Assembly: GCF_002099425.1 (NCBI RefSeq)
Contig: NW_018343982.1
Span: 13,308,501 to 13,372,500 of the forward strand
Reading direction: 5' to 3'
Length of the DNA: 64,000 nt
From: Phascolarctos cinereus
Taxonomy: Eukaryota > Chordata > Mammalia > Diprotodontia > Phascolarctidae
How positions within the stretch are numbered: position 1 is the stretch's first letter; every line of letters starts with the position of its first letter. Position numbers and translations under genes: made by a program. Shown here piece after piece: positions 11,889 through 22,920 of the stretch. The notes under the pieces were generated by a model. It ran no database searches and was not told the origin of the DNA. It saw nothing but the letters and a program-made list of their open reading frames with translations.

Positions 11889-14876
11889 AGGGAAGAGGGG
11901 GTGTTTGAACCAAGATGGCAGCGTGAAAGCAGTGACTTAGTTGAGCTCTCCCACAAACCCTTCCAAATACCTATTAAAAATGGCTCTAAACAAATTCTAA
12001 AGCAGCAGAACCCACAAAAAGATAGAGTGAAACAAATTTACAGCCCAAGACAACCTGGATGGCTGATCAGAAAGGTATATCACACTAGGTGGGGAGAGGA
12101 GCGCAGTTTGGCATGGGCATGCTGGCCACACTAAAACTGGAGCAGGCCTCAGAGGACTGAATCACAGGCAGCTGAGGCAGTTTCCAGACTTCTCAACCCA
12201 CCAACACCAAAGACAACTTAGCAGGTCAGTAGGAAAAGTCTGTTTCTGTGGTTAGATAGGAGCTAGGTCTCAGCCCCTTTTCCCGAGCTTGTCCCAGGGC
12301 AGTGGCTGCTTCCTGAGCTTCCGGCCCACGGACTGAGGGGAAATCTAGTGGCAGATCAGAGCGGGATTGCAGGGATCTCTTCACCAATGCTGAGGCAGGA
12401 ATCTCTTGTTTTGCCCATGCTTAGATCTGGGTCACAGTTCTCAGTGGCGGTCCTGGCTTAAGGAGGAGTGCTGGCGTGGTGGAGCTTGTAGTGGCTGTGG
12501 AGAGCAAATCTTGTTCACAGTTCCAAGACAGAAAAGAGAGCTTGTGTTAACTTCTAAACCAGAGCACAGGCCAGGAAAGGATAAACACCTCACCCCTTAT
12601 CATACCACCTTGGAAGAACTGAAAATTTACAGGTCCCTAGAAGTATCTCTGAAAACAGCTGTATAAACTCCCAAAGCTTGGGATAGTACATTCTCCACAT
12701 TGGAAGCAAACTCTTACCTTAACAAAGAGTTTATAACTCAATTAATTGGCTGGGATCATGAGCAAACCCTACAAGAAGTGTCAGACCATCGAATCTTTTT
12801 TTGGTAACAAAGAAGGTCAAAACATAACAACCAGTAGAAGACAACAAAGTCAAAGCTCCTACATCCACAGCCTCCAAGAAAAATATGAATCAGTCCCAGG
12901 TCTTGGAAGAGCTAAAAGGAGTTTGAGAAGCAAGAAGAGAAGTAGAGGAAAAACTGGGAAGAGAAATGAGAGTGATGCAAGAAAATCATGAAAAACAAGT
13001 CAACAGCTTGCTAAAGGAGACCTCTCCAAAAAAATACTGAAGAAAATAACACCTTAAAAAATAGCCTAACCCAAATGGCAAAAGAGGTCCAAAAAGCCAA
13101 TGAGGAGAAGAATGCCCTAAAAAGAAAAATTGGCCAAATGGAAAAGGAAGTCCAAAAGATTACTGAAGAAAATACTTCCTTAAAAATTAGAATAGAGTAA
13201 TTGGAAGCTAGTGACTTTATGAGAAATCAAGACACTTTAAAACAAATCCAAAAGAATGAAAAATTAGAAAACAATGTGAAATATCTCATTGGAAAAACAA
13301 CTGACCTGGAAAATAGATCCAGGAGAGAGAATTTAAAAATTATTGGACTATCTGAAAGCCATGATCAAAAAAAGAGCCTAGACATCATTTTCAAGAAATT
13401 ATCAAGGAAAACTGCCCTGATATTTTAGAACCAGAGGGCAAAATAGAAATTGAAAGAATCCACTGATCTCCTCCTGAAAGAGATCCCCAAAGGAAAACTC
13501 CTAGGAATATTGTAGCCAAATTCCAGAGTTCCCAGGTCAAGGAGAAAATATTACAAGCAGCCAGAAAGAAACAATTCAAGTACTGTGGAAACACAATCAG
13601 GATAACACAAGATTTAGCAGCTTCTACATTAAGGACCAGGGCATGGAATATAATATTCCAGAGGGCAAAGGAGATAGGATTACAACCAAGAATCACCTAC
13701 CCAGCAAAACTGAGTATAATCCTTCAGGGGAAAAAATGGCTATTCAGTGAAATAAAGGACTTTCAAGCATTCTTGATGAAAAGACCAGAGCTGAATAGAA
13801 AATTTGACTTTCAAATCAAGACTCAAGTGGAACATGAAGAGGTAAACAGGAAAGAGAAATCATAAGAGACTTATTAAGGTTGAACTGTTTACATTCCTGC
13901 ATGGAAAGATGATATTTATAACTCATGAGACCTTTGTCAGTATTAGGTAGTTGGAGGGAAAAAATTATTGTATGTAGATATATAGATATATAGATAGATA
14001 TATATAGATATAGATATAGATATAGATAGATAGAGGGCACAGAGTGAGTTGAAGATGAAGGGATCATATCTGGAGAATAAAATTAAGGATTATACTGGGA
14101 GAAGGAGAAAGGGAGAGGTAGAACGGGGTAAATTATCTCACAAAAAAAAAGAAAAGAAAAGGTTCTTACAGTAGAGGGGAAACAGGGGAAGGTAAGAGGG
14201 ATTGAGTGAATCTTATTCTCATAGGTTTCAGCTTGAAGAATGAATAACATACACACGTAATTGGTATGGAAATCTGTCTTACCCTACAGGAAAATAGGGG
14301 GAGAAGGGGACAAGAGAGCAGGGGGATGATAGAGAGAAGGGCAGATTGGAAAGCAGGCAATCAGAAGCAAATACTTCTGAGGAAGGACAGGGTCAAAAGA
14401 AAGAATAGAATAAATGGGGAGCAGAACAGGATTAAGGGAAATAGAATTAGTTTTTCACAACATGACTGCTATGGAAGTGTTTTGCATGACTGCACATGTA
14501 TAACCTATATTGAGTTACTTACCTTTTCAATGAGGGTGGGTGGGGAGGGAGGAAGGGAGAAAATCTGGAACCCAAAGTTTTAAAAACACATGTTTAAAAA
14601 AAGGTTTTCACATGCAACTGGGAAATAATAAATATAGGAAATGGGGTACAGAAATTTCTCCTGCCCTACAGGAAAATAGAAGGGGAAGGGGATAAGAGAA
14701 AAGGGAGGGAAGAGATAGAAGTGAGGGCAGACTAGGGGAAGGGATATTCAGAATGCTGCCATCCTGGGGTGGGGGAAGGGGTGAGATGGAGTGAAAATTT
14801 GGAACTCAAAATCTTGTGGAAGTAAATGTTGAAAACTAAAAATAAATAATTTTTTTTTAAAAAGGGGAAAAAAAGC
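11889..14876 (+). mobile_element. HAL1-type LINE (ORF1-only L1 relative), full-length copy 1
   Basis: A 2988-bp unit bounded by an exact 12-bp target-site duplication AAATACCTATGA (11877-11888 and 14877-14888). Order: 5' UTR of about 870 bp beginning near a YY1-like CAAGATGGC (11911-11919), ORF1 (12758-13865), a short spacer, a GATA-type microsatellite (about 13970-14033), and a long purine-rich 3' UTR ending gaaaactaaaaataaataat with a T/A-rich tail. ORF2, with endonuclease and reverse transcriptase, is absent: the 3' UTR follows ORF1 directly, as in the HAL1 ('half-L1') families. The element would depend on an autonomous L1. The 3' UTR carries two L1-like termini in series (about 14560-14640 and 14790-14850). 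Confidence 0.88.
12758..13865 (+). pseudogene. L1-type ORF1 (RNA-binding chaperone), broken
   Basis: L1 ORF1 proteins are trimeric RNA-binding chaperones of the L1 particle. The start MSKPYKKCQTIESFF at 12758 is shared with the copy at 28007. A long Lys/Glu-rich coiled-coil region follows. Next is the RRM start (ENLKIIGLSES, about 13330), then the C-terminal domain, marked by PRNIVAKFQ and TYPAKLSIIL, which parallels the SYPAKLSFI motif of human ORF1p. The end is KEKS-stop at 13863-13865, about 368 codons overall. It is not functional: the frame shifts in the coiled-coil region, and there are in-frame stops at 13198-13200 and 13464-13466. An open TTG-started frame from 12746 is the same reading frame, and the ATG at 12758 is the real start. 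Confidence 0.85.
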
Positions 14877-14888
14877 AAATACCTATGA

Positions 14889-15214
14889 TCCTCTGAACTT
14901 AGCCAGTCTATTAGGAGACAGAGTGGGTAGGACTTACATAGGGGACATAAGAATATCCCCCACATAATTTACCACTCTGCCTCAAAAAAAAATCTCTCCT
15001 ACCTGCTGAACAGGAAGGAATCACAATTAAAGCTTTTGAGATTTAGATTTGGATTTGGATTAATTTGCCATTTCCTTGAGTTGATCTTTTAAAATGTAAA
15101 TATTCATGGATGGGCTAATGCCCTGTGGTGTTATAAGTAATCAACCACATATTGTGCATTAGATTATACCAGGGTATGCTAACCACTGCCCTAGCTCTAT
15201 TCTTCCTTATCTTT
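14889..15214. other. Short single-copy stretch
   Basis: Nothing recognisable is seen. It contains an imperfect gattt/ggattt repeat near 15035-15060. Confidence 0.4.
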
Positions 15215-15720
15215 TGCCAGAAATTATTGCAATAGGTTTCTATTGATCTTCCCACCTCTACTCTTTTCCCCCTGCAATCCATTTCTCATACTGTTGCCAG
15301 GATAATCTTTCTTATTTTCTTAGCCATTCACACGTTGACTCATATTCTGGCTCTCTTTTGCTCATCAATGAAAGTTCAGACTTCTCTGCCTGGAATTCAG
15401 TGATGCCCACAACCTCATGGCCCAGTCCAACTGGACAATTCTCTGATGTGAACATGGTTCATATTTTCACATCTCCATGCTCAGGCTGTGCCCAGAATGT
15501 CAATTCTGCCTCCCTTAACCTGTAGAAATCCTTTTCATCCTTTAAAGCCCATCTCCAATACCACCTCCTCCAGGAAGCAATGCTCATCCCTCTATCCTTC
15601 CCCCTTCAGATCTCACAATGCACTTTATTTTATTACTCAAATTCACTTAATCATGCCATAGTGTACACTGTGCTGGTGTCCCCTCCTTCTGTGAGGGTAT
15701 AAGTTCCTTGTAGGGCATCA
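15215..15720 (+). repeat. L2 LINE, ORF2 end and 3' UTR
   Basis: It follows the L2 consensus for about 500 bp: ctgcaatccatttctcatac, tttgctcatcaatgaaagtt, cccatctccaataccacctc, and then ctgtgagggtataagttcct near the 3' end. It is old and has no usable frame. Confidence 0.8.
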
Positions 15721-15930
15721 TGGCCTTGTGGAAGGAGTGCTGGATTTGGAGCCAGGAGATTAGGGTTTGAATCTTGCCTCCTTTCCTGTGTGAATCATGG
15801 GGAGGTCACTCCAGAAAGCCTCAGTTTTCTCATATGAAAGATGAAGATAATACTACACCACTAACATCTGGGAGTTTGGGTGAAGAAAGCTCTGTGCAAA
15901 CCTTAAAGCAACCCAGTTGAGCCTCATTCA
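15721..15930 (+). repeat. MIR-type SINE
   Basis: Head catggccttgtggaaggagt, then gatttggagccaggagatta, then cagttttctcatatgaaaga. It abuts the L2 3' end. Confidence 0.6.
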
Positions 15931-16879
15931 TTATTAGCAGATTCTGCATATGTGAAACAAGGGTCCTTTTCATAGTCTATGTAGTTCTAGCATTTTTGTG
16001 CTTTCTTTTTTGGTGATTTTGCTGTTTAAAATGGCCCCCAAGCATTTTGCTGAAGTGCTCTGTCTAATGTTCCTAAGAACAAGAAGGCTGTGATGTGCCT
16101 TAAAGAGAAAATACCTGTGTTAGATAAGTTTCCTTTAGTTATGAGTTACAATGCCATGAGTTCAGTGTTAATGATGCAATAATACGGTACATTCAGAAAA
16201 AGAAAGAGGAAATTGGCACATCTGTAAGTGAAGCTACTCCAGATTAAGAGCTCCTACTCCAAATCCTCTCTAGAACCCAGACCAACCAGTAAGTAAGGCC
16301 ACCTCCACCCAGACTGGGCATTCACCAGTTTGTTCCAAGATCATCATCTTGCCCTTTGACACAGACAGTGACCAGGGATAACCAGAGCAAGCTGAGATTC
16401 CTTTAAAAGCAACGTAGTGGTCCAAGTAGAGTGGGCCAGAGTATATAGACCTGGATGGCTATCCAGAACACAGAAACACTCAAGTGGCTATTGCGCAATT
16501 GTGCCCTGCAGTGACCACTAGCTTCTGAAAATTCTGCTGTGTTAATACTTCCTCTTTGTAGATTTCCAAGTGATGACATTTTATGATTCAGATTTATCCC
16601 AATACCTGTCATTCGAGGTGTGAGAGGGGGAACCTCTGCATAGTTAGAGGGCATCGTGAAGGTGTTGGGTATGTGTGGGCAGGAAGGGGCTTCTGAATGG
16701 AGTTACAGGAAGAAGATATGGGGAAAATGAATTGGGAATCTGAGAGGACAGTGAAGACATTTTGTTCATAGTCAGATTGATGTATCAGCACTGCCTATCA
16801 CTGTCACACGTTCAGAAAATCATAATTTCTTTGGGTCTCATTTTCCTCATTTGCAAAATGAAAAGATAGGATTGGATCA
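15931..16879. other. Single-copy intergenic DNA
   Basis: No gene or clear repeat is seen over about 950 bp. Confidence 0.4.
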
Positions 16880-17085
16880 GAGATTCTTAACCTTTTTCAT
16901 ATTATGGGCCCCTTTGACAGACTGGTGAAGCCTATGAATTTTTCAGAATATATATTTTCAAAATTTTGTAATTGAAAGAAATGCTAAATTTTGATTTGAG
17001 GTTAGTGAAATAAAGTTGCATTTTCCCCCATTCAAGTTCACAGACTGTGAAATCTATATATTGACCCCAAGTTAAGAAATCCATT
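16880..17085 (+). mobile_element. hAT-like non-autonomous DNA transposon relic
   Basis: Inverted ends are visible: agattcttaacctttttc at the left and ccccaagttaagaaatcc at the right, with an internal gggcccctttgacagactgg. It is the same family as the relics at 9478 and 24695. The ends are too decayed to place an 8-bp duplication. Confidence 0.55.
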
Positions 17086-17219
17086 TCCAATAGTACTTCC
17101 AGCTTGAGCAATCTAGTGATTAGCTATTAGAGAGTAACATTATACTCATTTTCCAAAAGGGCCTCACCTGTTGGTTTAATTCATGGTAACCTTGCAAAGA
17201 AGTTTTGCAAGTTATATAT

Positions 17220-17870
17220 TTCAACAGACATTATTAAATATCTCTTCTATCTAGAGTACTTTGAGGAGGCACTGGAGGAAGGAGAAAATTTACTTAAGAT
17301 GTGATCCCTACTGTGCCAGAGTTTACAGCCTAGTAGAGTGATAAGCAAACACACATAGCTATCATAACCAGTATTTTTTGATAAGTTTCCAGAGAGGTTC
17401 AGAACAAAGTGAGTGATATGAAGTTCATAGTGGGAAGAGTGTTAGTGATAGATTATCCTGTAAGGCTTCATCACTGAGGTGGAACATGAGTTCGAAGATT
17501 TAAGGAAGAGGAGGAATCTGGCAAGAAAAGACATAGCGGCAAGACAGTTTCAGGGTGTCCCATAGAACAGTCCCATTTTGTTGAAGCTTGGAATCCATGG
17601 AGAAGAGCAATATGAAATAATGTCAGAAAGGTAGGATCATAAGATCACCTATTTAGAGCTGGAAAGAACATTTAAGGTCAGCAAATCCAACCCCCTCATT
17701 TTAAAAATGAAGGGAAACTGAGACTTCCTTTCAAATCCAGCTTTTAAGCTAAGTAAAAGTAGCTCCAAATACATCCTTATTTTTTGTATTACGTTAAATG
17801 ACTTGTCCAGAGTCAGACAAGTGTTTGAAGTAGTATTTGAATGCAGGTTTTCCTAGGCAGGGTAGTGCTA
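17220..17870 (+). repeat. L2-type LINE fragment, with a MIR-like insert
   Basis: It begins aacagacattattaaatatc and continues with L2-like text (gatgtgatccctactgtgcc, then ctgaggtggaacatgagttc). A piece resembling tagagctggaaagaacattt (17640-17730) belongs to a MIR-like family. The L2 appears to resume after the SINE, at 18125. Confidence 0.55.
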
Positions 17871-17871
17871 T

Positions 17872-18121
17872 ATTGTTATTCAGTCATTTCAGTTGTGTCT
17901 GACTCTTCATGATCCCATCTGGGGTTTTCTTGGCAAAGATAACCAGAGTGATTTGCCCTTTCCTTCTCCAGCTCATTTTGCAGATGAGGAAACTGTGGCA
18001 AACAGGGTTAAATGACTTGCTCAGGATCATACAGCTAGTAAGTGTTTGAGGCCAGATATGAACTCAGGTCTTCCTGAGTACGAGCAGGGCACTCTCTCCA
18101 CTGCACCACCTAGCTGCTCCA
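17872..18121 (-). mobile_element. SINE with RTE-like 3' tail (antisense)
   Basis: The minus-strand tRNA-like head is at 18121. The far 3' part is the complement of ttcagttgtgtctgactctt, which resembles the 3' terminus of RTE/BovB-type LINEs. There is no poly(A) tail. Confidence 0.82.
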
Positions 18122-18425
18122 ATGTCATATTATGGAGGATATTGACTTTTCATTAAAGGGGTTTAAACTTTACTTGGTAGGGAATAGGAAGCCAGTGAAG
18201 ATTTTTGAGCAGAGGAATGACATCACTAGATCTATAGATAAGGAAGATCTTTACATCAACAATATGAAGGACAGATTGTAGTGGGGAGAAAATGAAGGTT
18301 GAGAGATCAGTTTAGGGCTGTTGCCACAGCTCGGGTAATGGGGCCCTGCACTAGGATGGTGAGGCTGAATAGAGAGAAGGGGAGAGATGTGAAAGATGCT
18401 AGGGACAAAGCAAGGGAAGAAGTGA
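18122..18425 (+). repeat. L2-type LINE fragment
   Basis: It reads aagccagtgaagatttttga, then gcagaggaatgacatcacta, which parallels L2 internal text. It is collinear with the fragment ending at 17870, so one old L2 probably spans 17220-18425, interrupted by younger SINE-class elements. Confidence 0.6.
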
Positions 18426-18930
18426 GGAAGACTAATGAGGAAGTTTTCAAAAGCATTCTCACAGAAATCTAGGAAAATGAAAGCAAAGAGACTAAATAAA
18501 TTGCCCATTCTTCAAAGCAAGCTCAGATACAGTGCTAGGATTTTAATTCCACTGTCCCTGAGGTTCCTTGGTACCTGGCTAGTTATCTTCTCTAAACAGC
18601 CCTCCTCTCTAGCTGCCAACAATCCTTCAGCGTTAAGCTTGTCTGACCAGCCTAAACCCTAAATCCCCTTTGAAGGCATGACAGACCCTAACCTCTTGTT
18701 AAAAGTTTGCAGTTTCCCACAGGAATCCACTTTAGATTCTTCAGGGCTAAAACTCTGGCCTGCACTCTTTGTTCTGGCTATGAGAAGCCCACCGTGTGTT
18801 TTACTTTCTGTTAAAAAAAAAAACACAACATGTGTTTCAGGTTAGCCAGAATCACACATTTGCTCACTGAAGTTTCGTAGGGAGGATTTAATTTAGCCAG
18901 GGTTAAAACATCATTAGCTGAATTTGTAGA
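18426..18930. other. Single-copy intergenic DNA
   Basis: About 500 bp without a recognised element. It includes an A-run near 18813-18825. Confidence 0.4.
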
Positions 18931-18942
18931 GAGCTTCTAGAT

Positions 18943-19126
18943 CAGGGGTGGGGAACCTGCAGCCTCGAGGCCACATGTGGCCTTCTAGGTCCTCAAGTAT
19001 GGCCCTTTGACTGAATCCAAACTTCACAGAACAAATCCCCTTAATAAAAGGATTTGTTCTGTAAAACTTGGACTCAGTCAAAAGGTTGCAACAAGGACCT
19101 AAGAGGCCACAGGTTCCCCACCCTTG
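18943..19126. mobile_element. Palindromic hAT-type MITE, copy 1
   Basis: 184 bp with terminal inverted repeats CAGGGGTGGGGAACCTG and its near-exact complement at the right end. Much of the interior is self-complementary (for example aacaaatccccttaataaaa folds on aaggatttgttct). Flanking 8-bp duplications TTCTAGAT (18935-18942) and ATCTAGAT (19127-19134) differ at one base; 8 bp is the hAT hallmark. It has no coding capacity. Confidence 0.85.
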
Positions 19127-19134
19127 ATCTAGAT

Positions 19135-19275
19135 TATGAAATCCCTGAGGACAAAGACTCACTTTTGTCTCTGTTTCCCCAGATCTTGGAGGGCAGACAC
19201 TCTGTTCCCTGCCCCAAACAATGCTCCACACATAGTCAGTACTTAATAATTGCTTATTGATTAATTGACTGACCA
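19135..19275 (+). repeat. L2 3' end
   Basis: It reads aatccctgaggacaaagact, then ttgtctctgtttccccagat, then gtcagtacttaataattgct, ending with a ttgattaattgactga-type tail. Confidence 0.75.
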
Positions 19276-20444
19276 CAACAACATTTAAAAGGTTGGGGTT
19301 TTTTTCTGATTCTGCCCTTGAAATAACATCCAGTGATGGTATTCTAATGTAATATTACAGCATATGTTACATTTCTGAATTTTTAAAAACTATGACTTGA
19401 CCCAAAATGCCTTTCTCTGAGCCAAGCATATTGAATAGCATTACCAAAATAAGGTCATCAGTGATGATATTTATAATAAATTTACAATTTCTGAAAAAAA
19501 AGAATCAATAGGTACAATTAATATTGCAAATAAACGTCAAAATGATATACTTTGCACTATATAAACGAACCCTGTTTCACACATAAATGCGCTTCATGGC
19601 AGTGGTTCAAAATCCTTTTTTCTCCAACAGTAAGCAGATTGAATGAAATAAAAAATGATGTGCCAGAACTTTAAAGGTACAAATGGTACAAATTTCAAAT
19701 TATTGATTGCTGACTGTGCTTACAGACATCAAACAATACTTTCTCAGGCAGCCGTAATAGCTCACTTCAGTGAAGACATGATGTATTACAGGAAAATTGA
19801 AAATGTGGTGACTATTTGACTGGTCAATGGCCATTTAAAATTATGAAGGTTTTCTTTAGTTTAAGGAAAAACTAATGCAAATGAGGAGGAATTTCATGAG
19901 CTTCGACATTTTTAGAGCCATATCTTTTTTATAGTTAGAAAAACACCAAGAGGTTCAGGAATATCTTAAAGATACCTTATATGAGAAGAAGTGCCCATTT
20001 GGTCAGAATCCATAGTCAGTGACATCTCTTATTGGAAATCCTGGAGTGCTTAAGCCATCTCTCAGATAACTTAGAGTGCTTTTTATATGGGGAGGGAGGG
20101 GACATCCTTGTTTTGGCATGTAACTTATGCATATGTGAAAAATGTTCTCTAATAAAATCTGAGTTTCTGTCAGAAGTAGAGAATGCTCTCAACCTACTTA
20201 CTCCTTTGAAATTTATCATGCGGGAATGTCTTTCAGTAATGGCTAGGTGTAAATTCTGGATTAGAGAGTCATTGGGCTTGTATCACTGGATGACATGTAT
20301 TTTCTCTATATTCTGGAAATGGATGGGGGATTTGTTTATAATGTAATACATAAAAGCAAGATGTATTTGGAGCTATTTTTACTTAACCTGCAAACTCAAT
20401 CTGAAAGTAAGCTAGTCTTTAAAGTGACCAATAAATGCTTATTC
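19276..20444. other. Single-copy intergenic DNA
   Basis: About 1.2 kb without a recognised repeat. A 104-codon frame at 20032-20346 (+) has no domain, and a 67-codon frame overlaps it on the other strand. I call neither. Confidence 0.45.
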
Positions 20445-20665
20445 CTGAGAGGCAATATGAGATGATGGAAAGACAACTAGATTTGGGTCAAAGGATATAG
20501 GGTCAAATCCCTGCTCTGCCACCAACTACCTATGTGACCTTAATAAGCAAGTCGCTTAAACTCTATGTGCCTCAGTTTCCTTGAATCTAAGGGACTCAAT
20601 GACTCAACTGGACTCAATGGCTACTGAAGTTGCCTCAAGCTTCAAATCTAGGACCATTTGTTCCC
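20445..20665 (+). repeat. MIR-type SINE
   Basis: Head gaggcaatatgagatgatgg, body ctacctatgtgaccttaata, then gtgcctcagtttccttg. Confidence 0.7.
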
Positions 20666-20855
20666 ATGCAAGGGCATTAGGAGTTAAGTGTTTGCTCCTC
20701 TTTTGTGTTGCCCAGATTTGCACATAGGGATCCCTACTTCTGAAATGTAGACACAGCCTAGGGCAATGAAGAAGAAAATGGTGGTGTCAGGGAAGCCAGA
20801 ATCTTAGCAATTCTGATGGCTGATATCCTGGCTTTTTCAATACAGCTTAGCTAAG
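20666..20855. other. Short single-copy spacer
   Basis: Nothing recognised. Confidence 0.4.
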
Positions 20856-21241
20856 GCAGTTAGGTGGCGCCATAGTGCACAGAGTGCTGAGCCTGGAGTC
20901 AGGAAGACACATCTTCCTGAGTTCAAATCTGACCTCAAGCACTTACTAGCTGTGTGACCCTCACACCTCATCTTCCTGAGTTCAAATCTGACCTCAAGCA
21001 CTTACTAGCTGTGTGACCCTCACACCTCATCTTCCTGAGTTTAAATCTGACCTCAAGCACTTACTAGCTGTGTGACCCTGGGAAAGTCACTTAAGCCTGA
21101 TTGTCTCAGTTCTTTATCTATAAAATTAGCTGGAGGAGGAAATGGCAAACCACTCCAGTATCTTTTCCAAGAAAATACCAAAGGGAGTCATGAAGAGCTG
21201 GACACAACTGAAAAGGACTGAGCAACAACAACAACAAAAAT
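20856..21241 (+). mobile_element. SINE with RTE-like tail and an internal 59-bp triplication
   Basis: Head ggcagttaggtggcgccata. The segment from catcttcctgagttcaaatc to the cacacct junction is repeated head-to-tail: 20910-20968, 20969-21027, and a partial 21028-21079. The units are almost identical. After them the normal SINE resumes (gggaaagtcacttaagcctg) and ends with gaagagctggacacaactga and a CAACAA tail, an RTE/BovB-like 3' end. A normal element of this class is about 230-250 bp. Confidence 0.92.
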
Positions 21242-21269
21242 AAATTGTGCTTCAATAATTCAACATAAA

Positions 21270-21470
21270 ATGATCAAGTGCCATGGTTCTAAAGTGACTG
21301 TCAAAGAGGAGAAGTCCTATCTCCTGCCCTCAGAGGCCTTACAATTTACTCAGGAAAACCAGACTCATACATAAATACATAAAAGACAAATTAGAACATA
21401 AGAGCACGAGACAGTTACAAAGAGTTATGGGAATTCTAGGAAAGAACTATGCATTGCCAACTTGGAGAAG
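21270..21470 (+). repeat. L2-like 3' fragment
   Basis: It reads ctcagaggccttacaattta, then ataaatacataaaagacaaa, which resembles the L2 'lot of ... cttacattctagt' segment. Confidence 0.5.
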
Positions 21471-21549
21471 ACATAAACAGTACAAGGAGTTCTTCGTTTT
21501 AATTGTGTATTGATGTATCTTTCCCTAGCATGTAGCTATACTTTTTTTT

Positions 21550-21735
21550 TGGTAGGGTGCTGGGAGGAGAGAGAAAAGTCCCAGGGTGAAAATTCCCTCT
21601 ACCAATGTAGACTAGCATCTGTCTCACCTGGAATTCATTAGGGTACAGAGATGTTAAGCAATGTACATATGACTGATATGTGTTGAGGGCAGGACTTTAA
21701 TACAGAGCTTCCTGATTCCATGTTACTTTTCATGC
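21550..21735 (-). repeat. MIR-type SINE (antisense)
   Basis: It carries the complement of the marsupial MIR-like 3' part (gtgaaaattccctctaccaa) and then a core that ends before the head. Confidence 0.55.
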
Positions 21736-22535
21736 TAACAATAATCTATAGATAAAGGTCAAGTATTTCTAGGTGAAACTCTAGCTGATTAGGACAATGT
21801 TGGAATGCCCTCCCAGATTTAAAGAGAAGAATCAGACTCAGTATTTTTAAGTACTCATTCCGTAGTTTTCAGATGAACAGAATGGATAGAATCAAGGCAA
21901 ATATTGAAATGGACTTCCTATTTCTCTTAGCTGTAGAAACTTGATTCATTTTTATATTTTCATCATAACAATTATGATTCTGGGAACCAGAGGATATGTA
22001 ATGATAAGGAAATTATACTTTAGACAGAAAGATGAAGAAATGGAGCACCTTGATTGAAGTGAATGATACTAGATGATATAAGAAAGAAAAACAAAAGCTT
22101 TTTCTTGTTTTTCCCCAGTCAGTCATCCCTTTTTAAGGTTACTTATCACTAGAAGGCCAACCTGACAAGCCACAACTATGCACACATTGATATTTCGTAC
22201 AATGGCTGGTATATTGCAGGAGCTCAATAATGCTCAGTAGCAATGGAGCAACTAGTAGTAAATTGAAATAACTTTTAAAAGTATCTCTTGAACAATCAAA
22301 GCATAATAAAAATACAACTGGCCCTTTCTACTTCATCTCTTCTCTGTAAATTTCCATTTTATCAATTGTCAGAGCTTCCTATGAATGTTGAATATCATTA
22401 AATTAACTTTTAACAAGGAATAAAAATATGAACTTATGTGAAAACAAAATTTCAGTGGAAAAATATGTGGAGGTCTGATAAGGATTCAGAATGAGGTTTA
22501 ATAGCCATAGAATGAGCTCTGAAATCACAAAATCA
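21736..22535. other. Single-copy intergenic DNA
   Basis: About 800 bp with no recognised element or gene. Confidence 0.4.
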
Positions 22536-22920
22536 TATATCTAGAGCTAGAACAGAACCAACAGCCCTTTTTTCCAATCCCCTAATTTTGCAGATAAGAA
22601 AATTGAGACTGAGGAAAATCATAATTTGCCTAAAGTCACACAGGATGTGCGACGTGGGATTTGGATGGAGGTCCTCTCACTCTAGAGAAAATGTTCTTTC
22701 TCCTGAACCACAGTGAGTTAGCACAGGAGATGTCAATTATTTTTGATGGGGTCTAAGAGAAATAAGAACATATATTTACTAATAAATAATGTGTGCAGAG
22801 CTCAGTCCTATGGAAGAAATAGAACTTATTCTCTCGGAGCTTACAGAATAGCTAGGCAATCTGACACAGACACACATCACAGTGAAGTAAAATAATACAT
22901 GAAAAGTGGGTTAAAAAGGC
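22536..22920 (+). repeat. MIR-like and L2-like pieces
   Basis: 22540-22700 carries gagactgaggaaaatcataa and gtcacacaggatgtgcgacg, a MIR-like core. 22770-22920 resembles an L2 3' section (cagtcctatggaagaaatag, then cacagacacacatcacagtg). Confidence 0.5.

Noticed and set aside
12746-12991. Start of HAL1 ORF1 at the TTG of 12746
   Set aside because: Both copies share an ATG twelve bases later that begins MSKPYKKCQ, so the upstream start is only an alternative-codon artefact.
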